Below, in pieces: positions 26,080 to 34,291 of a stretch of 64,000 bases of DNA. The DNA is taken from assembly GCA_016839055.1 (NCBI GenBank), contig JAEKNX010000007.1, positions 62,001 through 126,000 of the forward strand, given 5' to 3'. Position 1 is the first letter of the stretch; the number at the start of each line of letters is the position of its first letter. Below the pieces are notes generated by a model that did no database searches, was not told the DNA's origin, and was given only the letters and a program-made list of their open reading frames with translations. The position numbers and the translations under genes are program-made. The stretch comes from Spirochaetales bacterium (GTDB taxonomy: Bacteria > Spirochaetota > Spirochaetia > UBA9216).

Positions 26080-27345
26080 ATGACATCGAGAGAACGAGTT
26101 GAGAAGGCTTTAAGGCATCAGCAGCCCGACAGGGTGCCGATTGATCTTGGAGCATCCGGACAGACGGGAATAAACGCGAGCGTACTTTATGAGCTGAGAC
26201 GCGAGCTAGGACTTAAGGAAAGACCCATCGATATCTGTGAGCCCTTTCAGCTGCTCGGAAATGTTGATGAGGATTTGCGAAAGGCCTTGGGCGTTGATAC
26301 CGTCCCGCTATGGTGCCCTGTCACCCTGTTCGGAACAAGGTTCGGCAGCTGGAAAGACTGGAAGATGCCGGATGGTACACCGGTTAATATGCCTGGTGAT
26401 TTTCAATATGATGAGACTGCCGACGGCGGATACGTCGTCTATCCACAGGGAGACAGGACTGTGCCGCCGAGCGTCAGACTTCCCGAAAACGGAACATTCT
26501 TCGACAATATAGATCGGGCTCCCTCAATTGATGAATCCGATATGAACCCTATTCGTGATTTTCAGAATCTTTACGGCGTCTTTTGTGATGAGGATGCTCT
26601 TTTTCTTGAGAAGAGCTGCGGCGAGCTCTACAAGCAGACCGACTGCGCAATCCACTTCAATTTCAACGGCGGGGGCTTTGGCGACGCGGCAATTATTCCG
26701 GGGCCCTATGAGAAGCATCCCCGCGGAATAAGGAGGCTTGAAGAATGGTACATGGCTCACTATCTGTATCCTGAATATCTGAAGGAATTATTTGCCTGGC
26801 AGACCGAGCTGGCATTAACGAATCTGGAGATTATCAAGCAGGCTGTCGGAGATAGGATAACTACTATTAATATTTCATGCACCGATTTTGGAAGTCAATC
26901 AGGAGAGCTGATGTCGGTTGATCATTTCAGGGAATTTTATAAAGGTCATTATATTAAGCTTAACGAGTGGGTTCATGAAAATACTGGCTGGTTTTCACAT
27001 TTTCACTGTTGCGGCTCAATTGCTAATTTTCTGCCTGAGTTTGTGGAAAGCGGTTTTGATGTTTTTAATCCTGTTCAATTAAGCGCCGCCAATATGAATG
27101 GCCCTGAAATGAAAGCGAAATACGGCGATAAACTGACCTTCTGGGGCGGCGGCGTCGACACGCAGAAAACCTTACCCTTCGGCACTCCCGACGAGGTGCG
27201 TGCCGAAGTGCGGGAACGGCTTGATGTGTTCTCTCCCGGCGGAGGTTTTGTATTTAATACCATCCATAACATTGTCGGGGGTACTCCGGTTGAAAATGTT
27301 ATTGCAATGTTTGATGAGGTGAAATCATTCAATGATAATAAATAA
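26080..27345 (+). CDS. Uroporphyrinogen-decarboxylase-like methyltransferase, paralogue 1
   Basis: This 421-residue protein is of the UroD superfamily. It begins MTSRERVEKALRHQQPDRVP, the typical start of the MtaA/CmuA-like branch. The probable zinc site HFHCCGSI, the barrel segment VFNPVQ and WGGGVDTQKTLPFG are present. A later His (NTIHNIVGG) may replace the third Cys ligand of MtaA. It lacks the context of haem synthesis, so methyl transfer to or from a corrinoid protein is the likelier activity. It overlaps the epimerase-like gene by 14 bases. Confidence 0.85.
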   Translation: MTSRERVEKALRHQQPDRVPIDLGASGQTGINASVLYELRRELGLKERPIDICEPFQLLGNVDEDLRKALGVDTVPLWCPVTLFGTRFGSWKDWKMPDGTPVNMPGDFQYDETADGGYVVYPQGDRTVPPSVRLPENGTFFDNIDRAPSIDESDMNPIRDFQNLYGVFCDEDALFLEKSCGELYKQTDCAIHFNFNGGGFGDAAIIPGPYEKHPRGIRRLEEWYMAHYLYPEYLKELFAWQTELALTNLEIIKQAVGDRITTINISCTDFGSQSGELMSVDHFREFYKGHYIKLNEWVHENTGWFSHFHCCGSIANFLPEFVESGFDVFNPVQLSAANMNGPEMKAKYGDKLTFWGGGVDTQKTLPFGTPDEVRAEVRERLDVFSPGGGFVFNTIHNIVGGTPVENVIAMFDEVKSFNDNK

Positions 27346-28258
27346 GGGGAAATATAAGGACCTGGAATCAATCATCCTGGAAAATGATCTTCTCAGGGTA
27401 ACTCTTGTTCCGTCAGCCGGAGCTCGAACCGCATCAATGATTTATCTTCCTGAAAGGGAGGAGCTATTATGGCAGAATCCCTCGCCGACTCATGCAATGG
27501 TGAAGTATACACAGCCGTTCCCCGATGGAGAGGGTGCCGGTTTTGACGAAATGTTCCCGACGATAAATCCCTGCCCGTATCCCGATTCTCCCTGGAAGGG
27601 TATTGAAATGCCGGACCACGGTGAGGTATGGGCCCTGCCCTGGAATTGTGTAATTGAGCCTGATTGTGTCCGTCTGGACGTGCATGGAGTACGGCTTCCC
27701 TACAGGTTGAGTAAGAGTGTTAGGCTGGAAGGGGCGGTGATGAAATCTGTTTATCGTCTTGAGAATTGTTCTCCGTTTCCTATGCCCTTTCTTTATGCCG
27801 CGCATCCGTTGTTCAACGTCACTGCCGGAGATCGGATTATTGTGCCGGACAATCTTAAATCTGTGATTAATTCGGTTTCATCAGAAGCATTACCCGAATA
27901 CGGAGCCGAGCATGAATGGACGGATGCACTATCTGTCATGCCGCCTGAAAATCCCACGGGCTTTAAAAAATACTACTTCACCGGGAAAAATACGGAAGGA
28001 TGGTCTGCGCTGAGGCGTGAAGAACTCAGCCTTGAGATTAGAATGAGCTGCTCAGCAGAAGAGCTGCCCTATCTGGGAATCTGGATGAATGAGGGCGGCT
28101 GGGCCGATCAGTATAATCTGGCTTTAGAGCCTGCTAGTGCTCCGATGGATGATCTTCCGGCGGCACGCAGTTTCGATGCAGAATCGGTCCTTGGTCCGAA
28201 TGAGGTTCGTGAGTGGACGTTGGATATTTCTACAGCCACGTTCTGTCGGGGTTCTTGA
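27332..28258 (+). CDS. Aldose 1-epimerase (mutarotase)-like protein
   Basis: This 308-residue protein has the galactose-mutarotase beta-sandwich pattern. It starts with VTLVPSAGARTASMIYL, has an HGEVWALPW segment, a likely catalytic His in AAHPLFNV and a likely Glu in LALEPA near the C-terminus. It would interconvert sugar anomers or bind a sugar. It is co-translated with the UroD-type gene, which links that paralogue to sugar metabolism. Its 3' end overlaps the convergent AraC gene by 29 bases. Confidence 0.78.
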   Translation: MIINKGKYKDLESIILENDLLRVTLVPSAGARTASMIYLPEREELLWQNPSPTHAMVKYTQPFPDGEGAGFDEMFPTINPCPYPDSPWKGIEMPDHGEVWALPWNCVIEPDCVRLDVHGVRLPYRLSKSVRLEGAVMKSVYRLENCSPFPMPFLYAAHPLFNVTAGDRIIVPDNLKSVINSVSSEALPEYGAEHEWTDALSVMPPENPTGFKKYYFTGKNTEGWSALRREELSLEIRMSCSAEELPYLGIWMNEGGWADQYNLALEPASAPMDDLPAARSFDAESVLGPNEVREWTLDISTATFCRGS

Positions 28259-29108
28259 TATGAGATTGAGGCTTTGAACTAATCCTGTAAAAATGTGGGG
28301 AGATGCTGTATTTCTTTTTAAAACATCTTGAGAAGTAATATTCATCATTGAATCCGGATGCACGTGCGATCTCTTTTATCGTCATTGTACTTGAAAGCAG
28401 GTATTCTGCCTGCTGAAGTCTGATCTCTATAAGGTATGTTTGCGGTGAATATCCGGTTTCCCTTTTAAATTGTCTTGAAAAACCGGAACGGCTCATATGA
28501 ACGAAGTCTGCAAGATCGGTTACGCTAATATCTGTAGTGTAATTCCTGTCCATATATGCAAGAGCTCTTGTTACAGCTTTTCCTTTTCCTGCGTCATAAG
28601 CCGTTTCCGGTTCAGCAGTTGAAATGTTTTCCAGCAGAGTACTGAATAATTGAAAGAGCAAGCCTGAAAGTTCGAGTGACTGGGTTTGCTCAGAAATTGA
28701 AACTATTGCTTCAATTCTATCAGAAATCAGATCCGGTTGACTTTGCGAAAGATTCAGCACCGGGTTTCCCGGATGTACTTCGAGCTCTTTCAGCAGGGGA
28801 TTAGACAGGAAACCGTTGAATCCAATCCAGGATAGTTCCAGAAGATCCGTCTTTGAAGTTTTATAAGAATGCATAACTCCGGGAAACAGAAAGAAAAAAT
28901 TCTGCGGCAGCAGCCTGAATGTCTTTTCTGCAGATGTAAATTCACCACAGCCGTCATGAATCCATATCATAAAATAATCATCCAGAATCCTCGTGTTACA
29001 GTGATAATTGGATGCTGCAATCAGGCTTCCGGTCCAATTGACGAAAAGACCAGCCTTTTCAGACAGTCTACTTGCTTCAAATGTTTGGTAATTATAGCTT
29101 CGAAACAT
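28230..29108 (-). CDS. AraC-family transcriptional regulator
   Basis: This 292-residue regulator has an N-terminal cupin-like domain (RLLPQNFFFLFPGVMHSY) and a C-terminal double helix-turn-helix: SVTDLADFVHMSRSGFSRQF and MTIKEIARASGFNDEYYFSRCF. It is divergent from the UroD-type gene at 29203, its probable target. The 3' end overlaps the epimerase-like gene by 29 bases on the opposite strand. Confidence 0.9.
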   Translation of the reverse strand: MFRSYNYQTFEASRLSEKAGLFVNWTGSLIAASNYHCNTRILDDYFMIWIHDGCGEFTSAEKTFRLLPQNFFFLFPGVMHSYKTSKTDLLELSWIGFNGFLSNPLLKELEVHPGNPVLNLSQSQPDLISDRIEAIVSISEQTQSLELSGLLFQLFSTLLENISTAEPETAYDAGKGKAVTRALAYMDRNYTTDISVTDLADFVHMSRSGFSRQFKRETGYSPQTYLIEIRLQQAEYLLSSTMTIKEIARASGFNDEYYFSRCFKKKYSISPHFYRISSKPQSHIKNPDRTWL

Positions 29109-29113
29109 ATTTA

Positions 29114-29142
29114 ATTATATTCAAATCTGCATTTGTGTGCAA
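29114..29142 (-). promoter_or_regulatory. Promoter of the AraC gene at 29108
   Basis: On the minus strand, -35 TTGCAC (29137-29142), a 17-base spacer and -10 TATAAT (29114-29119). The hexamer ends five bases before the ATG, so the mRNA should be leaderless or nearly so. Confidence 0.7.
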
Positions 29143-29202
29143 CATAAGTCCATTCAGGACTGGATAAATGTGATGCATTATTTAGTAGATATGGAGGAGA
29201 TT

Positions 29203-30378
29203 ATGACAAATGCAGCACGATTGAATGAGACCCTGAGTATGGGACAGCCGGATAGGATTATGACCTATGATTATGCCGATAATAGCGAGATATTAACTGC
29301 TTACGGGGGATGGAGTCCGGATGAGAAGTATTCTTTTGAAGAAATTCTTGAATTAAATGCCAGGGCACATAAGGGAGTAGGGCTTGATATTACCCGTGCA
29401 TACCATGACCCGTTAAATCACTGGATGCATGGTAAGGTTGAGAACTGGGAGAGATATCTAAAAATTGTTCCCGGCAGCCTGGGCGTTGAATCGAGCGGTG
29501 ATACCTCATGGATAAACCGCAGGCCTTTCTCGAACTCTGCTGAACTTGAAAAATTTATGCCTCAGATGCCTGTCCTGGAAGAGATTCGAGCAGGATACGG
29601 GCCGGTGATTTCTTCCATAGTCGAGACGTTTAAAGCCTATGACAGGGTTTATATTGGCTGTGTTGAAGGCCCTTTGAGTGATGCATATACATATGCTGAT
29701 ATGGAGCTTCTTTCAATGGCTATATACGACGCACCCGAGCTGGTGGACAGGCTTTTAGCGGTTATGGGTGAATATTCCAGGCAATTGGCTCTGATTTATG
29801 CTGAAAACGATACCCCTCCTCTGCAGTTTATGGGTGAGGATATAGCCGGTACCGGCGGTCCGATTTTTTCACCGGTATTTATTGAAGAAAAATGCTTGCC
29901 CCTCTGGGATAAGATTGCCGCACCAATCAGAGAGCGAGGCGGAAAGTTTATCTATCATACCGATGGTCGTTATGGTGAATTGCTGAACCTGATATTCGGT
30001 AAATTTGATGCTGATTGTCTTAATCCTATTGAGCGCTGCGGCTGCAATGATATATTTGATATATTCGAAAGATATCCCGACAGATTCTATTTTGGAAATG
30101 TCTGCTGTGAAACAACGCTTCCATTCGGAAACCGCTGGGATGTTGAAGATGAAACACTCGAGCTCATCGAGAAGATAGGTCCGTCAAAACGGATATTCAT
30201 CGGTTCTTCGAGTGAGGTTCATGAAAAAATTCCTCTGTTGAACATTGAGGTGATGTATGGAACCGTGCATGAATATGGAGAATATCCGCTTGATATTGAC
30301 CGAATTCGCAAGCGAAGGGCTGAACTTAAATCAAAGCTGGCCGTCAGAGAAGAGGGCGCGGCAAAAGACTGGAAGTAG
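29203..30378 (+). CDS. Uroporphyrinogen-decarboxylase-like protein, paralogue 2
   Basis: This 391-residue protein starts at the ATG with GGAGGAG upstream. An earlier in-frame start at 29137 lacks such a site. UroD-superfamily marks include the N-terminal RLNETLSMGQPDRI and the C-terminal CCETTLPFGNRWDVEDE. The zinc-site segment reads HTDG where the other paralogues have HxCG, so a Cys ligand is lost and its metal chemistry may differ. It is divergent from an AraC regulator. Confidence 0.82.
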   Translation: MTNAARLNETLSMGQPDRIMTYDYADNSEILTAYGGWSPDEKYSFEEILELNARAHKGVGLDITRAYHDPLNHWMHGKVENWERYLKIVPGSLGVESSGDTSWINRRPFSNSAELEKFMPQMPVLEEIRAGYGPVISSIVETFKAYDRVYIGCVEGPLSDAYTYADMELLSMAIYDAPELVDRLLAVMGEYSRQLALIYAENDTPPLQFMGEDIAGTGGPIFSPVFIEEKCLPLWDKIAAPIRERGGKFIYHTDGRYGELLNLIFGKFDADCLNPIERCGCNDIFDIFERYPDRFYFGNVCCETTLPFGNRWDVEDETLELIEKIGPSKRIFIGSSSEVHEKIPLLNIEVMYGTVHEYGEYPLDIDRIRKRRAELKSKLAVREEGAAKDWK

Positions 30379-30400
30379 TTTTCTTCATTGAAATAAAAAA

Positions 30401-30424
30401 GGCCTTCGCGATTAAGCAAAGGCC
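30401..30424 (-). terminator. Terminator of the araFGH operon
   Basis: GGCCTT/AAGGCC stem with an inner GC pair, followed on the minus strand by TTTTTTATTTC. It sits between convergent genes ending at 30378 and 30449. Confidence 0.8.
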
Positions 30425-30448
30425 AATTGGAGGTTTGAAAAAAGGAAA

Positions 30449-31432
30449 TTATATGCTGCTTCTGTGTGTTTCTTTAAACTTGTCGACGAGTACTGCTATC
30501 AGAAGAATAGCTCCTCGGACAACATACTGGTAGAAAGTAGGAATATTCATAAGGTTCATTGCATTCTGTACAGTACCCATTATCAGAACACCGACAATTG
30601 CTCCCTGAATGGGCGCAATACCGCCTGAAAGTGAGACGCCGCCGAGAACACAGGCTGATATTACATCGAGAGAGAACCCTACGGAAGTATTAGGCTGGCC
30701 TGAAGTCATTCGGCTTGCAAGCACAACACCTGCAAAACCTGCCATTGCTCCCTGAATGGAGAAGATAAGAATTTTAACCTTGTTTACTCCGATACCGGCA
30801 AGACGGGCGGCTTCCATATTTCCGCCCATCGCCAGGGTGTTTTTTCCGTATGTTGTATTATTAAGCAGTACGCCGAATATAATAAAACATACAATAGTAA
30901 TCCAAATCGGATTCGGAAGACCTAGAAAAGAACCGTTTCCTATAGCAAAGAAACTAACCTTCTGAATGCCTACCGCACTTCCGCCCGATACTATAAACCC
31001 GAGACCTCTGATAATCTGCGCCATTCCGAGGGTTGTTATAAGTGCGTTGATTCCGGCCTTGGCAATTATTGTTCCATTTATCAGACCGAAGAGTGCGCCG
31101 CCGAGTACGCCTCCGATAACGCCTAATACTACACTGCCTGTGGTGTTTATAATAACTGCACAGAAAACACCTGAAAATGCAACGATGTTTTCAACTGAAA
31201 GGTCAAAGTCGCCGGAGGCAAGACAGAACAGCATTGTACATGCAACCATTCCGACCATGGATACCGAAAGTCCCAAACCAATCATATTTCTTAGGGTGAA
31301 GAAATACGGTACGAAAATAGAAAGGCCGATAAAAAGGATGATATAGATTACAACCATTCCTGATTTTTCCCATAGATCCTTGAACAGCGTCAGTACTGTT
31401 CTATTTGTCTGCTTTACAGCGGTGTTACTCAT
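30449..31432 (-). CDS. araH: L-arabinose/galactose-type ABC importer permease
   Basis: This 327-residue inner-membrane protein is of the CUT2 family, close to E. coli AraH in length. It has about nine to ten helices. The conserved cytoplasmic loop is GKNTLAMGGNMEAARLAGIGVNKVKI, and a second mark is SACVLGGVSLSGGIAPI. The gene overlaps araG by 8 bases. It forms the membrane channel for the sugar delivered by AraF. The assignment as araH rests mainly on its partner binding protein. Confidence 0.88.
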   Translation of the reverse strand: MSNTAVKQTNRTVLTLFKDLWEKSGMVVIYIILFIGLSIFVPYFFTLRNMIGLGLSVSMVGMVACTMLFCLASGDFDLSVENIVAFSGVFCAVIINTTGSVVLGVIGGVLGGALFGLINGTIIAKAGINALITTLGMAQIIRGLGFIVSGGSAVGIQKVSFFAIGNGSFLGLPNPIWITIVCFIIFGVLLNNTTYGKNTLAMGGNMEAARLAGIGVNKVKILIFSIQGAMAGFAGVVLASRMTSGQPNTSVGFSLDVISACVLGGVSLSGGIAPIQGAIVGVLIMGTVQNAMNLMNIPTFYQYVVRGAILLIAVLVDKFKETHRSSI

Positions 31433-32951
31433 TTATCTCACTCCTGTTCTTCTCTTCATCCACAGGCAGCGCCAGGGACAGTATTTTTTCTTCAGAAAAC
31501 TCACTTCTGTTTAATGATGCTACAATTTCACCTTCACGCATTATTATAATACGGTCGGAAACACCCATAACTTCCGGCAGGTCGCTGGAAATACAGATGA
31601 TGCCTTTTTCTTCTTCGGTAAGATTATACATCAGATGATAAATTTCATTCTTGGTTCCTACATCAATTCCGCGGGTAGGTTCATCCATTATGAGGATCTT
31701 TACATCTTCACTGAGCCACCTTGCCAGGATAACCTTCTGCTGGTTTCCTCCTGAAAGGTTTCCTACGAGCTGATCCTTCGACGGAGTCTTTATATCAAGC
31801 TGTTTAATGAATTTCATTGTGTTTTCAGCTTCTTTCTTTTTATCAATAAAAATACCGGCTTTGATATAATGTCTTCTTGCACTTATGTTGATATTTTCAT
31901 CTACACTCCGGACGGGAATTATACCGTCATATTTTCGATCTTCAGGACAATACATAAGCCCGTTCTCAACAGATGCCCGCGGGCTGCTGTGGTCGGCAGG
32001 CTTATTGTCGATTTTAACCTTTCCGCCGCTTTTCTGATCTATCCCATAGATTAGTCTCATAAGCTCTGTTCGACCGGCTCCGACAAGGCCGAAGAATCCA
32101 AGGATTTCTCCCTGTTTTACCTCGAAAGAAGCAGGTTTTTTCAGCCCGTCACCCATTACCTCTTTCACACTTAGAATACATTTGCCCTGTGGCCTTGGTC
32201 TGTAGCTGTATACATCGGTAATATCACGACCAACCATACGGCTGACAAGAATATCATGGGTTACTTCTTTCATATTTTCAAATGTCTGTACACGTTCGCC
32301 GTCTCGGAAAACTGTAACGCGATTGCAAATCTCAAATATTTCTTCCAGTCTATGTGAGACATAGATGATGGCTTTGCCGTTTTCGCTGAGATTCTTAATT
32401 ATTTTAAAGAGCCTTTTCGTTTCTTTATCTGAGAGAGAACTTGTAGGCTCATCGAATGCTATTATTTGAGAATCCTGAAGTAATGCCTTCGCAATTTCTA
32501 TCATCTGTCGCTGCGCAATTGAAAGCTCTTTTATTTTTTTTGCCGGATCAATATCTTCCATAATAAAATCGAGTTGGTCCTGCGCTATTTTTTTCATTTT
32601 TTTATGATCAACGAAGCCGTACTTTTTTGGCATATGACCCAAAAGAAGGTTTTCAGCTACTGACATATCCGGAACAAGATACAGTTCCTGATAAATAATT
32701 GCGACTCCAGAGTCTATTGCTGAGCGGGTGTTTTTAAAATCCTTCTGCTCTCCGTTAATAGAAAGGTAGCCTTCTGTTGGCGGGTGTGCTCCGCTGAGGA
32801 TCTTCAGCAGGGTAGATTTACCTGCACCGTTTTCGCCTACAAGTCCGTGAACCTCTCCCTGTTTTATATTGAATGTTATCTCATTTAATGCACGGACACC
32901 CGGGAAGGTTTTACCGACTGAATTAAATTCTAAATATGGTGTCATATTCAT
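31425..32951 (-). CDS. araG: L-arabinose/galactose-type ABC importer ATPase (two domains)
   Basis: This 508-residue protein has two fused ATPase domains as in E. coli AraG (504 residues). Domain 1 has Walker A GENGAGKST, LSIAQRQMIEIAKAL, FDEPTSSLS and the switch His in YVSHRLEEIF. Domain 2 has the usual degenerate P-loop GLVGAGRTE, LSGGNQQKVILARWL and IMDEPTRGIDVG. The start YLEFNSVGKTFPGVRAL closely resembles AraG. Its first domain is the natural comparison for the ABC-like domain of the kinase at 35599. Confidence 0.92.
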   Translation of the reverse strand: MNMTPYLEFNSVGKTFPGVRALNEITFNIKQGEVHGLVGENGAGKSTLLKILSGAHPPTEGYLSINGEQKDFKNTRSAIDSGVAIIYQELYLVPDMSVAENLLLGHMPKKYGFVDHKKMKKIAQDQLDFIMEDIDPAKKIKELSIAQRQMIEIAKALLQDSQIIAFDEPTSSLSDKETKRLFKIIKNLSENGKAIIYVSHRLEEIFEICNRVTVFRDGERVQTFENMKEVTHDILVSRMVGRDITDVYSYRPRPQGKCILSVKEVMGDGLKKPASFEVKQGEILGFFGLVGAGRTELMRLIYGIDQKSGGKVKIDNKPADHSSPRASVENGLMYCPEDRKYDGIIPVRSVDENINISARRHYIKAGIFIDKKKEAENTMKFIKQLDIKTPSKDQLVGNLSGGNQQKVILARWLSEDVKILIMDEPTRGIDVGTKNEIYHLMYNLTEEEKGIICISSDLPEVMGVSDRIIIMREGEIVASLNRSEFSEEKILSLALPVDEEKNRSEINE

Positions 32952-32975
32952 CTCTCTCTATGCTTGATGCAAATT

Positions 32976-33001
32976 AAAAACCGGCCTCCTTTCAGAGGCC
33001 G
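32976..33001 (-). terminator. Hairpin with T-run between araF and araG
   Basis: CGGCCTC/GAGGCCG stem (32982-32988/32995-33001, 6-base loop) followed on the minus strand by TTTTT. In binding-protein operons such partial terminators or 3' stabilisers keep the binding protein more abundant than the other subunits. Confidence 0.75.
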
Positions 33002-33029
33002 TAAATAATTATCTGATAATTAAAAATGA

Positions 33030-34034
33030 TTAATCCAGGCCGTTAGCTTTAAGCTCTTCAGCGTAATTGTCCCGGTCGATCATTACAGCTGAAGTCCATG
33101 TTGTTTTTGGGGGTTCAACACCTTCAGTAATCCATTTGTAAACAAATTCACTGGTTTCATATCCATGTCTCTTAGGACTGATAAGTGCTGTTGCATAAAA
33201 ACCTGTAACTTCTTCTTTCTTGAATTCACTGATAGCTGTTTCTGTGCCGCCGATACCAACACCAAGGATTTCTTCTGCTGCGAAACCGTTTCCTTCCATT
33301 GCACGGATCCCGCCAAGAGCAGCTTCATCATTAAGACCGCCTACCATCCAGTGTTTAATCTGAGGATTTTTGGTAATTGTAATAGATGCTGCGTTGAATC
33401 CACCTTCTGTATCAGTTGTCTTTTCAGGTGATTCAAAGACATATGCTTCGTCAAAACCCTTTTCAATAAGAGCGTCAGTCATTCCGTTTGTTCTGTCGAC
33501 TGCCGTAGGAAGCTCGTTAAAACTTATTCTCATGAAGCCGGTTTCTTTCTGAGCCCAGCCCCTTGCCTTCATCTGCTCAGCCATTGTGTAACCAACCTGC
33601 TTGCCTATTTCATATGCTGAGATACCCATGTGAGGAACATCTGCGATAGGAGTTCCGTCAGCACCGATGAATCTGTCATCAACTGAGAAAACTTTGAGAT
33701 TATTTGCTGCTGCTTTTGCAACAATTGCTGATCCGAGTTTTACATCCGGAGTACAGATTACAAATCCCTGTGCACCCTGTGCTGCAATATTATCGATTGC
33801 TGCAAGAACTTTTTCTCCATCAGGGGTACCAATTTCAAGTACTTTGAAACCGTAATCTTCACCTGCAACCTGAGCAAACTTCCACTCATTTTGAAACCAG
33901 GGTTCTTCGGGCATTTTTACAAGGAAACCAATTTTTACTTCGTCTGCTGCTCCGCTGTCCTGCTGACCGCCGGCAAACGCAATGCCGGTTACCATTAAAA
34001 TAATTAATGCTACCAAGATTAGACTTTTTTTCAC
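33030..34034 (-). CDS. araF: L-arabinose (or galactose)-binding periplasmic protein
   Basis: This 334-residue exported protein starts with GTG after a strong AAGGAGGG site. The signal peptide ends near residue 21 (GIAFAGGQQ). The mature part follows E. coli AraF closely: KIGFLVKMPEEPWFQNEWKF, GAQGFVICTPDVKLGSAIVAKA and a matching C-terminus. The E. coli protein binds L-arabinose, D-galactose and D-fucose, so galactose is also a fair ligand guess given the galactonate genes downstream in the window. It leads araFGH and has a sigma-54 promoter. Confidence 0.93.
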   Translation of the reverse strand: MKKSLILVALIILMVTGIAFAGGQQDSGAADEVKIGFLVKMPEEPWFQNEWKFAQVAGEDYGFKVLEIGTPDGEKVLAAIDNIAAQGAQGFVICTPDVKLGSAIVAKAAANNLKVFSVDDRFIGADGTPIADVPHMGISAYEIGKQVGYTMAEQMKARGWAQKETGFMRISFNELPTAVDRTNGMTDALIEKGFDEAYVFESPEKTTDTEGGFNAASITITKNPQIKHWMVGGLNDEAALGGIRAMEGNGFAAEEILGVGIGGTETAISEFKKEEVTGFYATALISPKRHGYETSEFVYKWITEGVEPPKTTWTSAVMIDRDNYAEELKANGLD

Positions 34035-34081
34035 AAGTCCCTCCTTAAAATTTACAAAGCTAACTTTGTTTTACTTTTTGT

Positions 34082-34100
34082 ATTGCAAAAATAGTGCCAA
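34082..34100 (-). promoter_or_regulatory. Sigma-54 promoter of araFGH
   Basis: Minus-strand TTGGCACTATTTTTGCAAT carries GG and GC separated by exactly 10 bases, matching the -24/-12 consensus TGGCAC-N5-TTGCA. The start point would be near 34073, leaving a leader of about 38 bases with AAGGAGGG before the GTG. An NtrC-type activator is encoded divergently at 34292. Confidence 0.88.
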
Positions 34101-34194
34101 GATGTACAAATAATTACTGTAATTATTAAGTCGTTGTTTAGACTGTATTTAGAATATATCAATTCGCGCTTGTTTTTATTGATATCCTAAAACA

Positions 34195-34244
34195 GGTAAC
34201 AAACCTGTTACTGATGGTAACAGATCTGTTACCATTTGGAAACA
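34195..34244. promoter_or_regulatory. Probable enhancer sites for the NtrC-type regulator
   Basis: Two palindromes GGTAACA-N4-TGTTAC(T/C) lie at 34195-34212 and 34216-34233, with centres 21 bases apart, or two helical turns. A third half-site GGAAACA starts at 34238, again 22 bases on. They lie about 100-170 bases upstream of the sigma-54 promoter, the usual position for enhancer sites. They also lie just upstream of the activator's own promoter. Confidence 0.8.
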
Positions 34245-34255
34245 GATTCCTTTTG

Positions 34256-34284
34256 TGTACAGAATAAGATGTTCCATGTATAAT
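34256..34284 (+). promoter_or_regulatory. Promoter of the sigma-54 activator gene
   Basis: -35 TGTACA (34256-34261), a 17-base spacer and -10 TATAAT (34279-34284). The predicted +1 is 34291, one base before the ATG, so the mRNA is essentially leaderless. The enhancer sites lie directly upstream and could allow autoregulation. Confidence 0.65.
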
Positions 34285-34291
34285 AATCTCG

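Noticed and set aside
26080-27345. UroD paralogues as haem-pathway hemE
   Set aside because: Several divergent copies, sugar-gene neighbours and the HxCG metal motif point to the corrinoid methyltransferase branch, and no other haem genes are present.
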